Shown: in pieces, positions 33,409 to 41,723 of the stretch
Layout: the number at the start of each line of letters is the position of its first letter
How positions within the stretch are numbered: the stretch's first letter is position 1
Assembly (NCBI GenBank): GCA_963665075.1
Contig: OY762063.1
Location: 2,294,001-2,358,000 of the forward strand
Length of the DNA: 64,000 nucleotides
Source: JAPULR01 sp963665075
Lineage (GTDB): Bacteria > Chloroflexota > Dehalococcoidia > Lucifugimonadales > GCA-2712585
Direction of reading: 5' to 3'
Translations under genes and position numbers: made by a program
The notes under the pieces: model-generated
Databases searched by the model: none
Told to the model about the DNA's origin: nothing
Seen by the model: only the letters and a program-made list of their open reading frames with translations

Positions 33409-34341
33409 ATGATTGATTTGGTGCGGCGGACGAATCTGCTGGTGTCGTTGAAGTCGTTGGAGGGGGTGGATCGGGTGTGGCGATTGGATGCCGACGCGGT
33501 GACGCTGGACTTGCGGGAGGTGACGACGGAGGCGTTGAGTCAGCAGGCGCGGAAGTGGATTCGGATAAGCATCGGGTTCGCGTCGTATGGGGGCGCGGAG
33601 GTGTTCATCGCGTTGGGGAAGGATGACGTGGAGCGGCATTTGGAGGCGGGGGTGTGGCCGGGGATTGCGGGCGTTGTGTTGTATGACGTGGATTCGGCGG
33701 GGGACGTGGAGCGTCTGTTGCCGGTGTTGGAGTCGATGGAGGTAAATCGGGGTGTGGGGAAGGGGTCGTTGGAGGTGGTTCCGGTTTTGGGAACGGCGGC
33801 GGGGGTTTGGAACGTGAGGGAGATTGTGAGGGCCAGCGGGCGGATTAGGCAGGCGGCGTTGGAGGAGGGGGCGTTGTGCGGGGACTTGGGGATTGTGCCG
33901 CAGTTGGAGATTGACGCGCTGGCGTATGCGCGGGGGCGGGTTGTGGTGGAGGCGATTGCGGCGGGGGTGCAGCCTTTGGGGTTGCCGCATCCGGTGAGTA
34001 CGATGTTGCCGCGGTTGTCGGGGGATGAGGTTTCGGAGGAGGGGGTGAGGGCGCGGAATTTGGGGTTCAAGGGGGCGTTGTTTTCGGAGCGGGGGTGGGT
34101 GTCGGCGTTGAATGCCGCGTTTGGGCCGTCGGAGGAGCAGGTGGCGTATTATGAGGAGGTGCGGCGGGTGTTTGCGGAGGGGGTGGCGCGGGGGACGGCG
34201 GCGGTGCCGTTTCGGGGGCGGATGATTGACGTGCCGGTGGATGAGTGGGCGAAGGACGTGCTGCGTCGGGCGGCGCGGTGTCGGGAGCGGGATGGGGAGA
34301 AGGAGGCGGCTGTGGGGAAGGTGGGGTTGAGGGGAGGATGA
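33409..34341 (+). CDS. HpcH/HpaI aldolase-like protein, active site lost (paralog 3)
   Basis: 310 aa. Same barrel order as paralog 2 (RTNLLVSLKSLEGVDRVWRLDADAVTLDLREV, GVGKGSLEVVPVLGTAAGV, GALCGDLGIVPQLEIDALAYARGRVVVEAIAAGVQPLG) and a similar C-terminus (VDEWAKDVLRRAARCRERDGEKEAAV against paralog 2's LLEWAGLCEGRNGEKEEAV). The acidic motif DLED is DLRE, VRIN is IALG, and the metal-binding Glu of VET is Gly (LGT), so aldolase activity is unlikely. ATG 33409 uses GGAGGGGGGG from the end of the repeat as ribosome site. A regulatory or structural partner of paralog 2 is a reasonable guess. Confidence 0.65.
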   Translation: MIDLVRRTNLLVSLKSLEGVDRVWRLDADAVTLDLREVTTEALSQQARKWIRISIGFASYGGAEVFIALGKDDVERHLEAGVWPGIAGVVLYDVDSAGDVERLLPVLESMEVNRGVGKGSLEVVPVLGTAAGVWNVREIVRASGRIRQAALEEGALCGDLGIVPQLEIDALAYARGRVVVEAIAAGVQPLGLPHPVSTMLPRLSGDEVSEEGVRARNLGFKGALFSERGWVSALNAAFGPSEEQVAYYEEVRRVFAEGVARGTAAVPFRGRMIDVPVDEWAKDVLRRAARCRERDGEKEAAVGKVGLRGG

Positions 34342-34369
34342 GGTGCGAACCCGTCCCTAGCAGCGCCGC

Positions 34370-35326
34370 TCACAGGCTTGCCGAAAGGCCCGGCCCTTCC
34401 CCAATTCTAGCCAGAATCCTACTCCTGAGTTCACTACGCAGGGTTTCAGGATTGTCCCAAACGATGTGCGCGTACTGGCGCGTATCAAAATGCAGCTTGT
34501 TTACCATGTTCTTGCGGCAGGCATAAATGACAGGGATTCCCAATCCGTATGCAAATCCCGCCTCGAAATAGACGCCGCCTCTAGCTCCACCTCTACCATG
34601 AGTGAAGTCAGCGACTAAGAAGCGAGAGCGTCGAATTTCTGCGATGATGTCATCGTCAATCTTATTTACGTCTGGCTTCTGGTCGATGCGGAGCGGCTTA
34701 AATCCGGCTCCCTCTATTGCGGGCTTGATACCAATTTCGTAGGCAGCGTTTGTATTATCGTGAAACCACATGGCTACGAATGCCTGAGAGGAGTCGACGT
34801 TTTTCTTCTGTTCCTCTATTCTCCTATACCCACTTACTGTAATCATAACATCGTATGTGATGTGAGATTGTTCTGCTTGAATCCATCCCATCTCATCTAA
34901 ATAGTTCAGAAAGTAGCTAATTTCCATCCATTTCAGGGATTCAGACCAAGCATATGCTTCATGTGTCTCGGGTCGAATTATGAAGTTCTCGGCAACTGAA
35001 TCTATCGACTTGTCCAAGAACTTCAACAGCCTATCCGCTCTCTCATGGGCTGGCAGAGGGGGCTTCCTTTTGGCCCTCTCTATTAGATCAAGTGTCACCT
35101 TTGGCCAATTGACGCCTTGCTCTCTTTGATCAATCAGCATCGTAGTTAGCCTTGCCTTCACTGCGTCATCTACATATCCCCCCTTAATCTCCCAAATCGC
35201 GTCCCGGGTTATCGTGTACGTACCTCCGGCACGGCAAGACTCCGTTACATCTGCTTCTCCATGCCGGGAAAAATATCCTATCCCCGTAAATCCTTTCCAG
35301 ATTTGACATCCATCAACTCTATTCAA
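34370..35326 (-). CDS. nucleoside 2-deoxyribosyltransferase/TIR-like domain protein
   Basis: 318 aa from TTG 35326, chosen because AAAGGAG stands 9 nt before it. Residues 1-170 are unassigned; 125-170 look like a winged helix (LKWMEISYFLNYLDEMGWIQ). Residues 181-272 form a nucleoside-deoxyribosyltransferase/TIR-like fold: QAFVAMWF strand, DDDIIAEIRRSRFLVADFT, and GGVYFEAGFAYGLGIPVIYAC with the likely catalytic Glu 255. Such domains cleave N-glycosidic bonds of nucleotides or NAD and serve as effectors in several phage-defence systems. GC is low (about 35% at 34801-34860, hand count) against about 65% around it. It lies 65 bp downstream of the methyltransferase-HNH gene. The defence role is inference. 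Confidence 0.7.
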   Translation of the reverse strand: MNRVDGCQIWKGFTGIGYFSRHGEADVTESCRAGGTYTITRDAIWEIKGGYVDDAVKARLTTMLIDQREQGVNWPKVTLDLIERAKRKPPLPAHERADRLLKFLDKSIDSVAENFIIRPETHEAYAWSESLKWMEISYFLNYLDEMGWIQAEQSHITYDVMITVSGYRRIEEQKKNVDSSQAFVAMWFHDNTNAAYEIGIKPAIEGAGFKPLRIDQKPDVNKIDDDIIAEIRRSRFLVADFTHGRGGARGGVYFEAGFAYGLGIPVIYACRKNMVNKLHFDTRQYAHIVWDNPETLRSELRSRILARIGEGPGLSASL

Positions 35327-35391
35327 CGGTACAAACTCCTTTGTATTTTTCGCTACAAAAACTCATCCAGCGACGAGAAGGTTTCTTTCCC

Positions 35392-36852
35392 TCATATCCC
35401 CATCTCTTTTAGCCTCGCAAACAGATACTCTTGGGTGCGGTTGCCTTTCATGGAGTTGCAGGAGTTGCAGAGGAGTTGAAGGTTTTCCAGGTGGTCGGTG
35501 CCGCCTTTGCTTTGTGGGATGACGTGGTCGATGGTGAAGTTGCGGAAGGGGAACATGATCTTGCAACCGGCGCATAGCCCCTCCTGCTTGCCAAACAGTT
35601 CATGCTTCCTTTTGCGGTAGGGGATGGGAGTTTCGATGTCTGTGCGGCGGGGAATGTCGGTGCGGGCAGTGACGTAGTCATTGTGGAACAGGCTGCTCAT
35701 CGTTTGTCGCAGGCGCTTGTTCACCTGAATGATGGCATTTGGAGATATGTCTATGCCCACCCAACGACGTCCCAACTTGTCTGCGGCAACGCAGGTGGTG
35801 GCGCAGCCGCAGAAGGGGTCAAGCACCACGTCGCCCGGGTTGGAGGAAGCCTTGATGATGCGTTCCATCATCGCCAAAGGCTTCTGGGTGGGGTAGCCGG
35901 TTCGTTCCTTGGCTTGGGAATTGACGGGTGGAATATCAGTCCAAATGTTGCTTGGAACTTGGCCCGGATTGGCTTCCAGATAGCGTTTAAGGCTGGGCAC
36001 GGTACTTCTTTTAGGATATAGAAGCATATCTGCCTCGGCCAAGGCTTCAAGCCTGTCAAGCGGGCTGGATATGCTCTTGTAGCCCGGGATTACATTGGCG
36101 TCAATCCACGTCGCATATTTCCCGATTCGAGGCACCGACCAACAGCGCCCAATAGCGCCGGGGTCGTAGTTTCGCCAGGGTTTGCCACTCTCTCCTTGCG
36201 ATATTCCCGGCCCAGTCAGGCTATCATCTCGATATATGCCTCTATCGTCGGTGTACCGATAATGGCTTTTAACGTAGCTTGCCTGTAGTGGAGTGCGAAC
36301 GTCATCGGCGTTGATGGACTTCTGACCATAGAACAGGATTTTATCGGTTACGTTGCCGAAGGTCCTGGAATCGTTGTGAGCGAAAGTACGCCGCCACGTA
36401 ATCTCAGCCTTGTAATTGTCAGCCCCGAAAATGGAGTCCATGAGCAATCTCAGATAATGGCCCGCGGTGGGGTCGCAATGAAGGTAGATGCTGCCATCGT
36501 CCTTAAGTACTCGCCGCATCTCCAGAAGTCGGACGGCCATCATGCAGAGATATGACTGTGTGCCCTTTCCGTGGGTCATGCCAGCCGCTTCAATCACTTT
36601 GTACATAGTGGGATGCACGTCGGCGATGAGGCCCATCCAGGCTATGTCGAGGTCTGAGAGAGTCCAGGTGTCTTTGAAGGCGGCGCCGGCGGCTTCGCTG
36701 CCTATGGGGGCGGCGTAGTTGCGGTTGGAGTTGAACGGCGGGTCCAGATAGATGAGATCAACGCAGTCGCTGTTGAGGCCGCGGAGGACGTACAGGTTGT
36801 CGCCCGTCCAGAGGGTTCGGTTGGCGAAGTTAGGAGTGGTCATAATGTCCAT
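35392..36852 (-). CDS. DNA methyltransferase fused to HNH endonuclease
   Basis: 486 aa, one protein with two enzymatic parts. Catalytic motif IV DPPF is at 37-40 and the AdoMet motif I near 345-370 (VVLDPFCGCATTCVAADKLG), i.e. the beta-class order of N6-adenine or N4-cytosine methylases; the GCATT loop replaces the usual GSGTT. Residues about 425-475 are an HNH nuclease: CAGC, FTIDHVIPQSKGG, HLENLQLLCNSCNSMKG, with all Cys ligands, DH, His and Asn in place. Either ATG at 36852 or 36843 may start it. With the NDT/TIR-like gene it forms a two-gene low-GC unit, probably transferred. Single-protein restriction-modification or a methyl-directed system are both possible. Confidence 0.82.
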   Translation of the reverse strand: MDIMTTPNFANRTLWTGDNLYVLRGLNSDCVDLIYLDPPFNSNRNYAAPIGSEAAGAAFKDTWTLSDLDIAWMGLIADVHPTMYKVIEAAGMTHGKGTQSYLCMMAVRLLEMRRVLKDDGSIYLHCDPTAGHYLRLLMDSIFGADNYKAEITWRRTFAHNDSRTFGNVTDKILFYGQKSINADDVRTPLQASYVKSHYRYTDDRGIYRDDSLTGPGISQGESGKPWRNYDPGAIGRCWSVPRIGKYATWIDANVIPGYKSISSPLDRLEALAEADMLLYPKRSTVPSLKRYLEANPGQVPSNIWTDIPPVNSQAKERTGYPTQKPLAMMERIIKASSNPGDVVLDPFCGCATTCVAADKLGRRWVGIDISPNAIIQVNKRLRQTMSSLFHNDYVTARTDIPRRTDIETPIPYRKRKHELFGKQEGLCAGCKIMFPFRNFTIDHVIPQSKGGTDHLENLQLLCNSCNSMKGNRTQEYLFARLKEMGI

Positions 36853-36894
36853 TCTGATTATGCGTTATCATGTTCTGAACGTCAAGGGGAAAGG

Positions 36895-36949
36895 TGGTTC
36901 CCGTCCGCTCGACCCTTCGACAAGCTCCGGATGAACGGGCGGTGGGGGG
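36895..36949 (+). repeat. CTCGACCCTTCGACAAGC repeat copy at the island edge
   Basis: One diverged copy (ends CCGGATGAACGGGCGG). It marks the return to high-GC sequence after the low-GC pair. Confidence 0.6.
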
Positions 36950-39184
36950 TTAGGGGAGGGTTAGGAGGGCGTCGGCGGCTTTGACGCCGTGGCCTTTGGG
37001 TAGGACGATGAGGGGGTTGACGTCGAGTTCGGGGTTGCGGTGGGTTAGGTCTATGGCCATTTGGGAGAGGGACAGGAGGGTGTCGGCGAGGGCGTCTACG
37101 TCGGATTCGGGGGCGTTTCGGAAGCCTTGGAGGAGGCGTGCGCCCTTCACTTCCGCAATCATCTCGCGGGCGTCGGATTCGGTGATGGGGCAGGCGCGCA
37201 TGGCAACGTCGTTGTAGAGTTCGACGAGGACGCCGCCGATGCCGACCAGGAGGATGGGGCCGAATTGGGGGTCCTGGGATATGCCGGCGATGACTTCGAC
37301 GCCGCCTTCGACCATCTCCTGGACGAGGATGGGGGAGCCTTTTGATTGGGGGGTGAAGTTGAGGCCGTTGGCGATTATTTCGTGGTAGGCGCGTTGGAGT
37401 TCGTTTGGGGTGCGTATGTTGAGGCGGACGACGTCGGCCTCGGTCTTGTGGGGCACGTGGGGGGATTCGAGCTTGAGGGCGACGGGGAAGCCGATGGTAT
37501 TGGCGGCTTGGAGGGCTTCGTGGATGGTGTGGGTTTGGGTTTCTTTGGTGGTGGGGATGTGCCAGTGGGCCAGGAGGGATTTGGCGGCGTGTTCGGTGAG
37601 GGTGGTTGGGGCGGAGGGGAGGGATGGGCTCCCGCTTTCGGGGGAGCAAGAGGGGGGACGGGGGCAGGAGGGGGGACTGGGGTAAGAGGGAGCCAGCCCC
37701 GCGCCGCCCCGCCGTGGATTCCCGCCTTCGCGGGAATGACGGGAAAGGGTGTGGGAATGACGGGAAAGGGTGTGGGAATGACGGGAAAGGGTGTGGGAAT
37801 GACGGAGGGGGTGGTGGTGGTGGTGGAGGAGGTTGGCGAGGGACTTGGCGGCGCGGCTGGGGGAGGTGAAGACGGGGAGGTGGGCGTCTCGTAGGATGGT
37901 CAGGCCGTCGTCGGTGTTGTCGCCGCCGGTGGATAGGAAGATGACGGGTTTGGTTGTGCGAGCCTGGAGGTCCAGGACGATTCGGGCCTGGGAGGGGGTT
38001 CCGGCGGTGGCGATGAGGAGGGCGCCGGCCTGGGGTTCTCGTTCCAGCAGGTCTAGAACGTCTGAGAATTCATTGCGGCTGGCGACGCCGGTGATGTCGG
38101 CGGGGTTGGCTGCCCAGCCGAAGCCGGCGAGGATTTTATTCAGTCCTGACTCGGCGGTTTTGGTGAGAGGGGGGAGGGGGATTCCGGCGTTGCCGAGGTG
38201 GTCGGCGATGAGGGAGCTGATGCCGCCGGAATGGGAGACGACGGCGACGCCTTTGGCGGTGGGAGGAGGGGCGTAGGCAAGGAGGTGAGCGGTCTGGATC
38301 AGGTCGTCGTAGTCTTCGCATCGGGTGACGCCGAACTGGCGGAAGACGGCGTTGTGGACTTCGTCGGAGCCGGTGAGGGCGGCGGTGTGGGAGCGGGCGG
38401 CCTTTGCGCCAACGTCGGAACGTCCGACTTTTATCAGGACGATTTTCTTGCCGAGGCGGAGGGCTTTTCGGGCGGCATCGAGGAACTTCCGGCCATCCTT
38501 GAAGCCTTCAATGAAGCAGGCGACGACGCGGACGTGGGGTTCGTCGAGGAGGTAGTCGATGAAGTCGGAGGATTCGAGGTCGGCTTCGTTGCCGGTGGAG
38601 ATGACGTGGGAGTAGCCGAGGCCGAGGGCGGCGGCGCGGGTGGCGAGGGGGCCGAAGGCGGTGGCGCCGCTCTGGGAGACGAGGGCGACGGGGCCGGGCC
38701 GGAGGTTGGGGTCGGGGGCGTGGGAGCTGGGCCAGACGTTGTTGGTCACGTTGGCGACGCCGAGGCAGTTGGGGCCGCAGACGCGGAGGCCGGAAGCGGC
38801 GGCGAAGTGGCCGATTTCATCCTGGAGGTTGTTTCGTTCTTCGTCGCCGCGTTCGGCGAAACCGGCGGAGACTACGATGGCCGCGCCGGCGCCAACGTCG
38901 GCGCTTTGCTTGAGGACGGGCAGGACCTGGTGGTAGGGGACGATTATGCCGACGAGGTCGGGTGGGTCGGGGAGGTCGGCGAGGGAGGGGTAGCAGGGCG
39001 CGCCGAGGATTTCCTGGTAGCGGGGGTTGACGGGGTAGATTTTGACGTTGCGTCGGGATTCGAGGACGGAGCGGAGGAAGCGTCCGCCGTATTGGGGTCG
39101 TGGGGTTGCGCCGACGACGGCGATGGAGCGGGGTTGGAGCATTCGGCGGATGGAGTCGCGGTTGGGGGATTCGTGGGAGGGCAT
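36950..39184 (-). CDS. ADP-forming acetyl/acyl-CoA synthetase with in-frame repeat insertion
   Basis: 744 aa from ATG 39184. Order: CoA-binding Rossmann domain (SIAVVGATPRPQYGGRFLRSV), two succinyl-CoA-ligase flavodoxin-like domains (ANNVWPSSHAPDPN...VSQSGATA, VVSHSGGISSLIADHLG), then an ATP-grasp domain (TLTEHAAKSLL, ALKLESPHVPHKTEADVV, GVEVIAGISQDPQFGPILLVGIGG, DVNPLIVL). It makes acyl-CoA from an acid, ATP and CoA, or ATP from acyl-CoA. Between the ligase and ATP-grasp parts, residues about 451-523 are translated repeat: HPLRHSHTLSRHSHTLSRHS, then RHSREGGNP. The insertion keeps the frame and falls in the interdomain linker, so the enzyme may still work. Confidence 0.87.
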   Translation of the reverse strand: MPSHESPNRDSIRRMLQPRSIAVVGATPRPQYGGRFLRSVLESRRNVKIYPVNPRYQEILGAPCYPSLADLPDPPDLVGIIVPYHQVLPVLKQSADVGAGAAIVVSAGFAERGDEERNNLQDEIGHFAAASGLRVCGPNCLGVANVTNNVWPSSHAPDPNLRPGPVALVSQSGATAFGPLATRAAALGLGYSHVISTGNEADLESSDFIDYLLDEPHVRVVACFIEGFKDGRKFLDAARKALRLGKKIVLIKVGRSDVGAKAARSHTAALTGSDEVHNAVFRQFGVTRCEDYDDLIQTAHLLAYAPPPTAKGVAVVSHSGGISSLIADHLGNAGIPLPPLTKTAESGLNKILAGFGWAANPADITGVASRNEFSDVLDLLEREPQAGALLIATAGTPSQARIVLDLQARTTKPVIFLSTGGDNTDDGLTILRDAHLPVFTSPSRAAKSLANLLHHHHHPLRHSHTLSRHSHTLSRHSHTLSRHSREGGNPRRGGAGLAPSYPSPPSCPRPPSCSPESGSPSLPSAPTTLTEHAAKSLLAHWHIPTTKETQTHTIHEALQAANTIGFPVALKLESPHVPHKTEADVVRLNIRTPNELQRAYHEIIANGLNFTPQSKGSPILVQEMVEGGVEVIAGISQDPQFGPILLVGIGGVLVELYNDVAMRACPITESDAREMIAEVKGARLLQGFRNAPESDVDALADTLLSLSQMAIDLTHRNPELDVNPLIVLPKGHGVKAADALLTLP
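37616..37835 (+). repeat. palindromic repeats inside the acyl-CoA synthetase gene
   Basis: GGCTCCCGCTTTCGGGGGAG, a GATTCCCGCCTTCGCGGGAA palindrome, and four tandem GGGAATGACGGGAAAGGGTGT units of 21 bp (7 codons each, so frame-neutral), ending in a GGTGGTGGT run. Confidence 0.85.
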
Positions 39185-39360
39185 GGGGTTGGGTGGGTTT
39201 CTTCCTTCCGTAGTTTGGAGTGGGGGCAATGGTAAGGGTTGGGGTGGGGGAATGCCAGAGGTGAGGGGGCGTGCCCTCACCCCTTCGACAAGCTCAGGAC
39301 AGGCCCAACCCTCTCCCAGAGTTGGAGAGGGGGTAATAGGGGGGTTGTTGTTGTGGTAGA
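39185..39360 (+). repeat. short repeat-bearing spacer upstream of the acyl-CoA synthetase
   Basis: Holds CACCCCTTCGACAAGCTCAG and the CTCTCCC-AGAGTT-GGAGAG hairpin (about 39314-39330). No gene. Confidence 0.6.
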
Positions 39361-39650
39361 GGTGATTCGTTTCGTTTGGCTTCTTTTTTTTCTGTGGTGG
39401 GATACGAAGGGGGTTTTTCTAGCTGATTCGGGGGAAATTCGGCATTCGTTATATTGTTGTGGTGAGAACGAATGGGGAGCTTTTACCATAGATATAGAGG
39501 CGCTGGATGGCGACGAGTTTGGGGAGGGCGTGGATGGCGCAGAGGAGGAGTTGGGGAGGGTGGTTATTTGTTTGTGGGTTTCGTCTATATGTTTCATGTT
39601 AGGGATGGTAGCAGAGGGTGGGGGTTGGTGGCAAGGGGGAGTTGGCATTT
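39361..39650 (-). promoter_or_regulatory. promoter-leader element, copy C
   Basis: Minus-strand TTGCCA (39634-39629), 18-nt spacer, TACCAT (39610-39605), then AACATGAAACATATAG, the inverted repeat ATTCGTT / AACGAAT (39444-39450 and 39467-39473) with loop TTGTTGTGG, CCACAG plus poly-A, and CGAAACGAAT. Clearly homologous to copy A over its whole length. It lies upstream of the leftward acyl-CoA synthetase gene. Confidence 0.5.
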
Positions 39651-39960
39651 GGGGGGAATCACCCTCATCCTAACCTTCTCCCTCGAGGGAGAAGAGGGGA
39701 CGCTCGACCCTTCGACAAGCTCAGGGTGAGCGGGGGAGAAGATGGGCTCCCGCTTTCGCGAGAGAAAGAGAAGGGAGCGGGAATGAGGGGAGGCGCTCGA
39801 CCCTTCGACAGGCTCAGGGTGAGCGGGTGGTGGGGGGGTTGGTGGCGTGTGGGGGCGATGGCTGTTAGAATTGGCGTCGGAATATCGGGGCCGTCTCATT
39901 TCTCGATGGCGGGAGTGGGACAGGGCTTCGGGTGGATTCCAAGAAATTTGGAGGTGACCG
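39651..39960 (+). repeat. repeat-bearing spacer before the hypothetical gene at 39961
   Basis: CTTCTCCC-TCGA-GGGAGAAG hairpin (about 39674-39694), two CTCGACCCTTCGACA(A/G)GCTC copies and GGCTCCCGCTTTCGCGAGAG. The last 100 bp contain the ribosome site GGAGGTGA of the next gene. Confidence 0.65.
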
Positions 39961-40542
39961 ATGGCAGACGGGGTGGATCCGAACAGGGTGATACTGACGG
40001 GGGAGAATCCTTACGTGCGGCTGGCGCTGGAGCCGGACGGGGAGTTGACGAGCCGGACGAGTCTATGGAAGGTGGTGATGTCGCCGGCGGGGCCGGGCAA
40101 CGCCTTGTTCATCGTCAGCGATTTGACGGACAACAAGCCGCGGATATATTCGGACAACATCGCGATGGCGCGGTGGTTCCAGCGCAGCATTGTGTTTCGT
40201 CAGTATGAGCCTTTCGGGGACATGGCGCTGGACGTCATCGAGGCGGAGTTCGACGCGAACGGGGACGTGCGGTCGTTCTGGACGGAGAGGGTGTTGACGG
40301 AGGACGAGGAGATTACGCTGACGTGGTACGACATGCAGGAGCCGAGCATGATCAATCCTCAGCCGAACAGCCAGCCGGGGCGGCCTCATGGGGTCTATGC
40401 CTGCATGATTGCGTCGGCGGGGGCGCGGTTGGCCCTGAACGGAACGCCGGCGATAGGCAAGACGTTTCTGGCGAGCGAGCATCCTGGGACGCAGGCGATG
40501 TCTTCGTTGGCATTTTCGGAGACGTGGCTGCTGGAGCGGTGA
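39961..40542 (+). CDS. hypothetical protein
   Basis: 193 aa, not recognised. ATG 39961 follows a near-perfect ribosome site (GGAGGTGA, 3 nt). No signal peptide or membrane segment; acidic, beta-rich look, with RIYSDNIAMARWFQRSIVF, VIEAEFDANGDVRSFWTERV (strand pairs as in a lipocalin-like or cupin-like sheet) and GVYACMIASAGARLALNG near the end. Strong G-ending codons and a clean ribosome site show it is real. Nothing nearby reveals its job. Confidence 0.7.
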   Translation: MADGVDPNRVILTGENPYVRLALEPDGELTSRTSLWKVVMSPAGPGNALFIVSDLTDNKPRIYSDNIAMARWFQRSIVFRQYEPFGDMALDVIEAEFDANGDVRSFWTERVLTEDEEITLTWYDMQEPSMINPQPNSQPGRPHGVYACMIASAGARLALNGTPAIGKTFLASEHPGTQAMSSLAFSETWLLER

Positions 40543-40688
40543 ATATGTTTGCCCCAGCGTTAGGGATGTGTATCACACCTTTTGACAGGCGCTTCGGCAA
40601 GCCCTTCGACAAGCTCAGGGTGAGCGGAAGGTTTTTTTCCTGGAGAGTCGGTGTTGGCATCTGGACGTAATCGTGGATACGGAGGTGG
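40543..40688 (+). repeat. spacer with a CCCTTCGACAAGCTCAGG repeat
   Basis: A compound copy (TTTTGACAGGCGCTTCGGCA then CCCTTCGACAAGCTCAGGGT) at about 40579-40629. No gene. Confidence 0.6.
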
Positions 40689-40970
40689 ATGTTGAAGATA
40701 TATTGGCAGCAGAAGAGAAAGGGCCAGGAGTTGGTCATAGACGCGCTCAACGGACAGAGGGCGACGCTGGGGGCGGTGCGGGAGACGAAGCGGGGTTTCG
40801 ACGCGTTCGCGACGACGACGGGCTACGATCCGGGGAGGGCGACGAAGGGGTTGGCGTCGATGGAGGAGGCCAAGGCCTTCGTGGAGTCGTTCGAGCCGTG
40901 GAATCTGTACGAGGGTGGCACGGAGGCCCTTCCCATCGAAGCGGAGGTCAGGCCGCGGGATGCGGGCTAG
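40689..40970 (+). CDS. hypothetical protein
   Basis: 93 aa, unrecognised, cytosolic. Begins MLKIYWQQKRKGQELVIDAL with GGAGG just upstream of the ATG. The core reads RATLGAVRETKRGFDAFATTTGYDPGRATKGLASMEEAKAFVESF, which looks like a small alpha/beta fold (the pattern of short proteins that resemble DUF1508 or a phage-type transcription-associated fold, not assigned). The GTG/ATG of the cyclophilin lipoprotein lies 36 bp after the stop. Confidence 0.6.
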   Translation: MLKIYWQQKRKGQELVIDALNGQRATLGAVRETKRGFDAFATTTGYDPGRATKGLASMEEAKAFVESFEPWNLYEGGTEALPIEAEVRPRDAG

Positions 40971-41009
40971 GCTACGGCAAATTCTGGAACAGACGAGGTT
41001 GGACGCGTG

Positions 41010-41723
41010 ATGTCATTAAGGCGGATTTTTCTGGTAGGAATCGCGGGGTTGGCGCTGGGATTGGCGGCGGCTTGCGGGGGCGAGGAGGAGCCGGAGCCGA
41101 CTGCCCGGGCGACGCCCGTGGCAACGCCGGTTGCGACTCCAGCAGCGACTCCGACGCCGTTGCCTACGCCCACTCCAACACAAACAATGCAGCAAACGGA
41201 GGAACGCCCTGAAGTTATGAGCAAGAAGTACGACGGCTACCCGGACATGGTCATAGACGAAGGCAAGAAGTACACGGCGACGATGGAGACGAGCAAGGGG
41301 ACGATAGTTCTGGAGCTATTCGCGGACGAAGCGCCGAAGACGGTGAACAACTTCGTGTTTCTGGCGAGGGAAGGGTTCTACGACGGGGTGATTTTCCATC
41401 GCGTCATCAACGGGTTTATGATTCAGGGGGGCGATCCGACGGGGACGGGAATGAGCGGGCCGGGGTATCGGTTCGACGACGAGCCTGTGAGCAGGGAGTA
41501 TCTGGCGGGGACGCTGGCGATGGCGAACGCGGGGCCGAACACGAACGGCAGCCAGTTTTTCATCATGCATCAGAACTATCGGCTGCCGCCGAATTACACC
41601 ATCTTCGGCATCGCGACGGAGGGGCAGAACGTGGTGGACGCGATTGCGACTACGCCGACGTCGGGGAGCGACCGTCCGTTGGAGGACGTTTATATCGTCA
41701 GCGTGACGATTGAGGAGGAGTAG
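41010..41723 (+). CDS. peptidyl-prolyl cis-trans isomerase, cyclophilin type, lipoprotein
   Basis: 237 aa from ATG 41010 (a GTG sits directly before it). Lipoprotein signal GLALGLAAACGG, then a Pro/Thr-rich linker of TPVATP repeats (residues 30-55), then a bacterial cyclophilin domain: FHRVINGFMIQGGDPTGTG with the catalytic Arg, NTNGSQFFIM and FGIATEGQNVVD. It speeds proline isomerisation in exported proteins at the outer face of the membrane. The short conserved linker and lipobox place it outside the cell. Unremarkable otherwise. Confidence 0.92.
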   Translation: MSLRRIFLVGIAGLALGLAAACGGEEEPEPTARATPVATPVATPAATPTPLPTPTPTQTMQQTEERPEVMSKKYDGYPDMVIDEGKKYTATMETSKGTIVLELFADEAPKTVNNFVFLAREGFYDGVIFHRVINGFMIQGGDPTGTGMSGPGYRFDDEPVSREYLAGTLAMANAGPNTNGSQFFIMHQNYRLPPNYTIFGIATEGQNVVDAIATTPTSGSDRPLEDVYIVSVTIEEE

